Source of the DNA: Anaerolineaceae bacterium
GTDB lineage: Bacteria > Chloroflexota > Anaerolineae > Anaerolineales > Anaerolineaceae
Assembly: GCA_003158355.1 (NCBI GenBank)
Contig: PMIV01000029.1
Location: 1-5,306, forward strand
Reading direction: 5' to 3'
DNA: 5,306 nt
Positions 5,278 through 5,306 of the stretch are shown in pieces (position 1 is the stretch's first letter; every line of letters begins with the position of its first letter). Under the pieces are notes generated by a model, which made no database searches, had not been told where the DNA came from, and saw nothing but the letters and a program-made list of their open reading frames with translations. Made by a program: the position numbers and the translations under genes.

Positions 5278-5306
5278 CGGCGCAGATACTCTGATCAATG
5301 ACCTTC

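Noticed and set aside
1..5306. Mobile element, CRISPR array or defence island
   Set aside because: No transposase, integrase, spaced direct repeats, terminal inverted repeats or nuclease/toxin motifs are seen. The genes are intact and co-directional with ordinary spacing.

Overview
The window carries five protein genes, all on the minus strand, so transcription runs from high to low coordinates. It looks like chromosomal DNA of a member of the Chloroflexota, most likely class Anaerolineae. This is an inference from three things: two lipoproteins with long Thr/Pro-rich linkers behind the lipobox, a UMF1-type (Atg22-like) transporter, and envelope acyltransferases with no other lipid A genes beside them. 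Base composition is near balanced by eye. I see no tRNA, rRNA, CRISPR array, insertion sequence or other sign of a mobile element.

Layout in transcription order. (1) 5241-4510: a PlsC-type glycerolipid acyltransferase with NHX4D and FPEG motifs, with a well-spaced promoter directly upstream and a strong intrinsic terminator at 4446-4482. (2) 4426-3527: a lipoprotein of unknown function with a good Shine-Dalgarno site, followed by a probable terminator at 3468-3493. (3) 3321-2008: a 12-helix UMF1/Atg22-like major facilitator, with an extended -10 promoter, a possible operator palindrome and a long terminator hairpin at 1940-1974. (4) 1874-79: a two-gene operon in which an LpxL/HtrB/PatA-like HX4D acyltransferase is followed, through a TGATG stop-start overlap, by a lipid-anchored PF00756-type esterase. 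It ends at a perfect 8-bp hairpin at 31-52. The window therefore holds about four transcription units, each closed by its own terminator.

Four of the five products act at or in the cytoplasmic membrane or on its outer face, and two of them transfer acyl chains. The PlsC-like protein probably supplies phosphatidic acid. The LpxL-like protein probably acylates a lipid or glycolipid of unknown identity. The coupled surface esterase may act on the same kind of ester. The transporter and the unknown lipoprotein show no sequence link to that theme.

No clear new multi-gene system is visible. The points most worth a second look are the translationally coupled acyltransferase-esterase pair, the two acyltransferase genes whose -10 boxes sit 6-7 nt before an ATG with no Shine-Dalgarno site (possible leaderless mRNAs), and the terminator that ends just before the ribosome binding site of the unknown lipoprotein gene.
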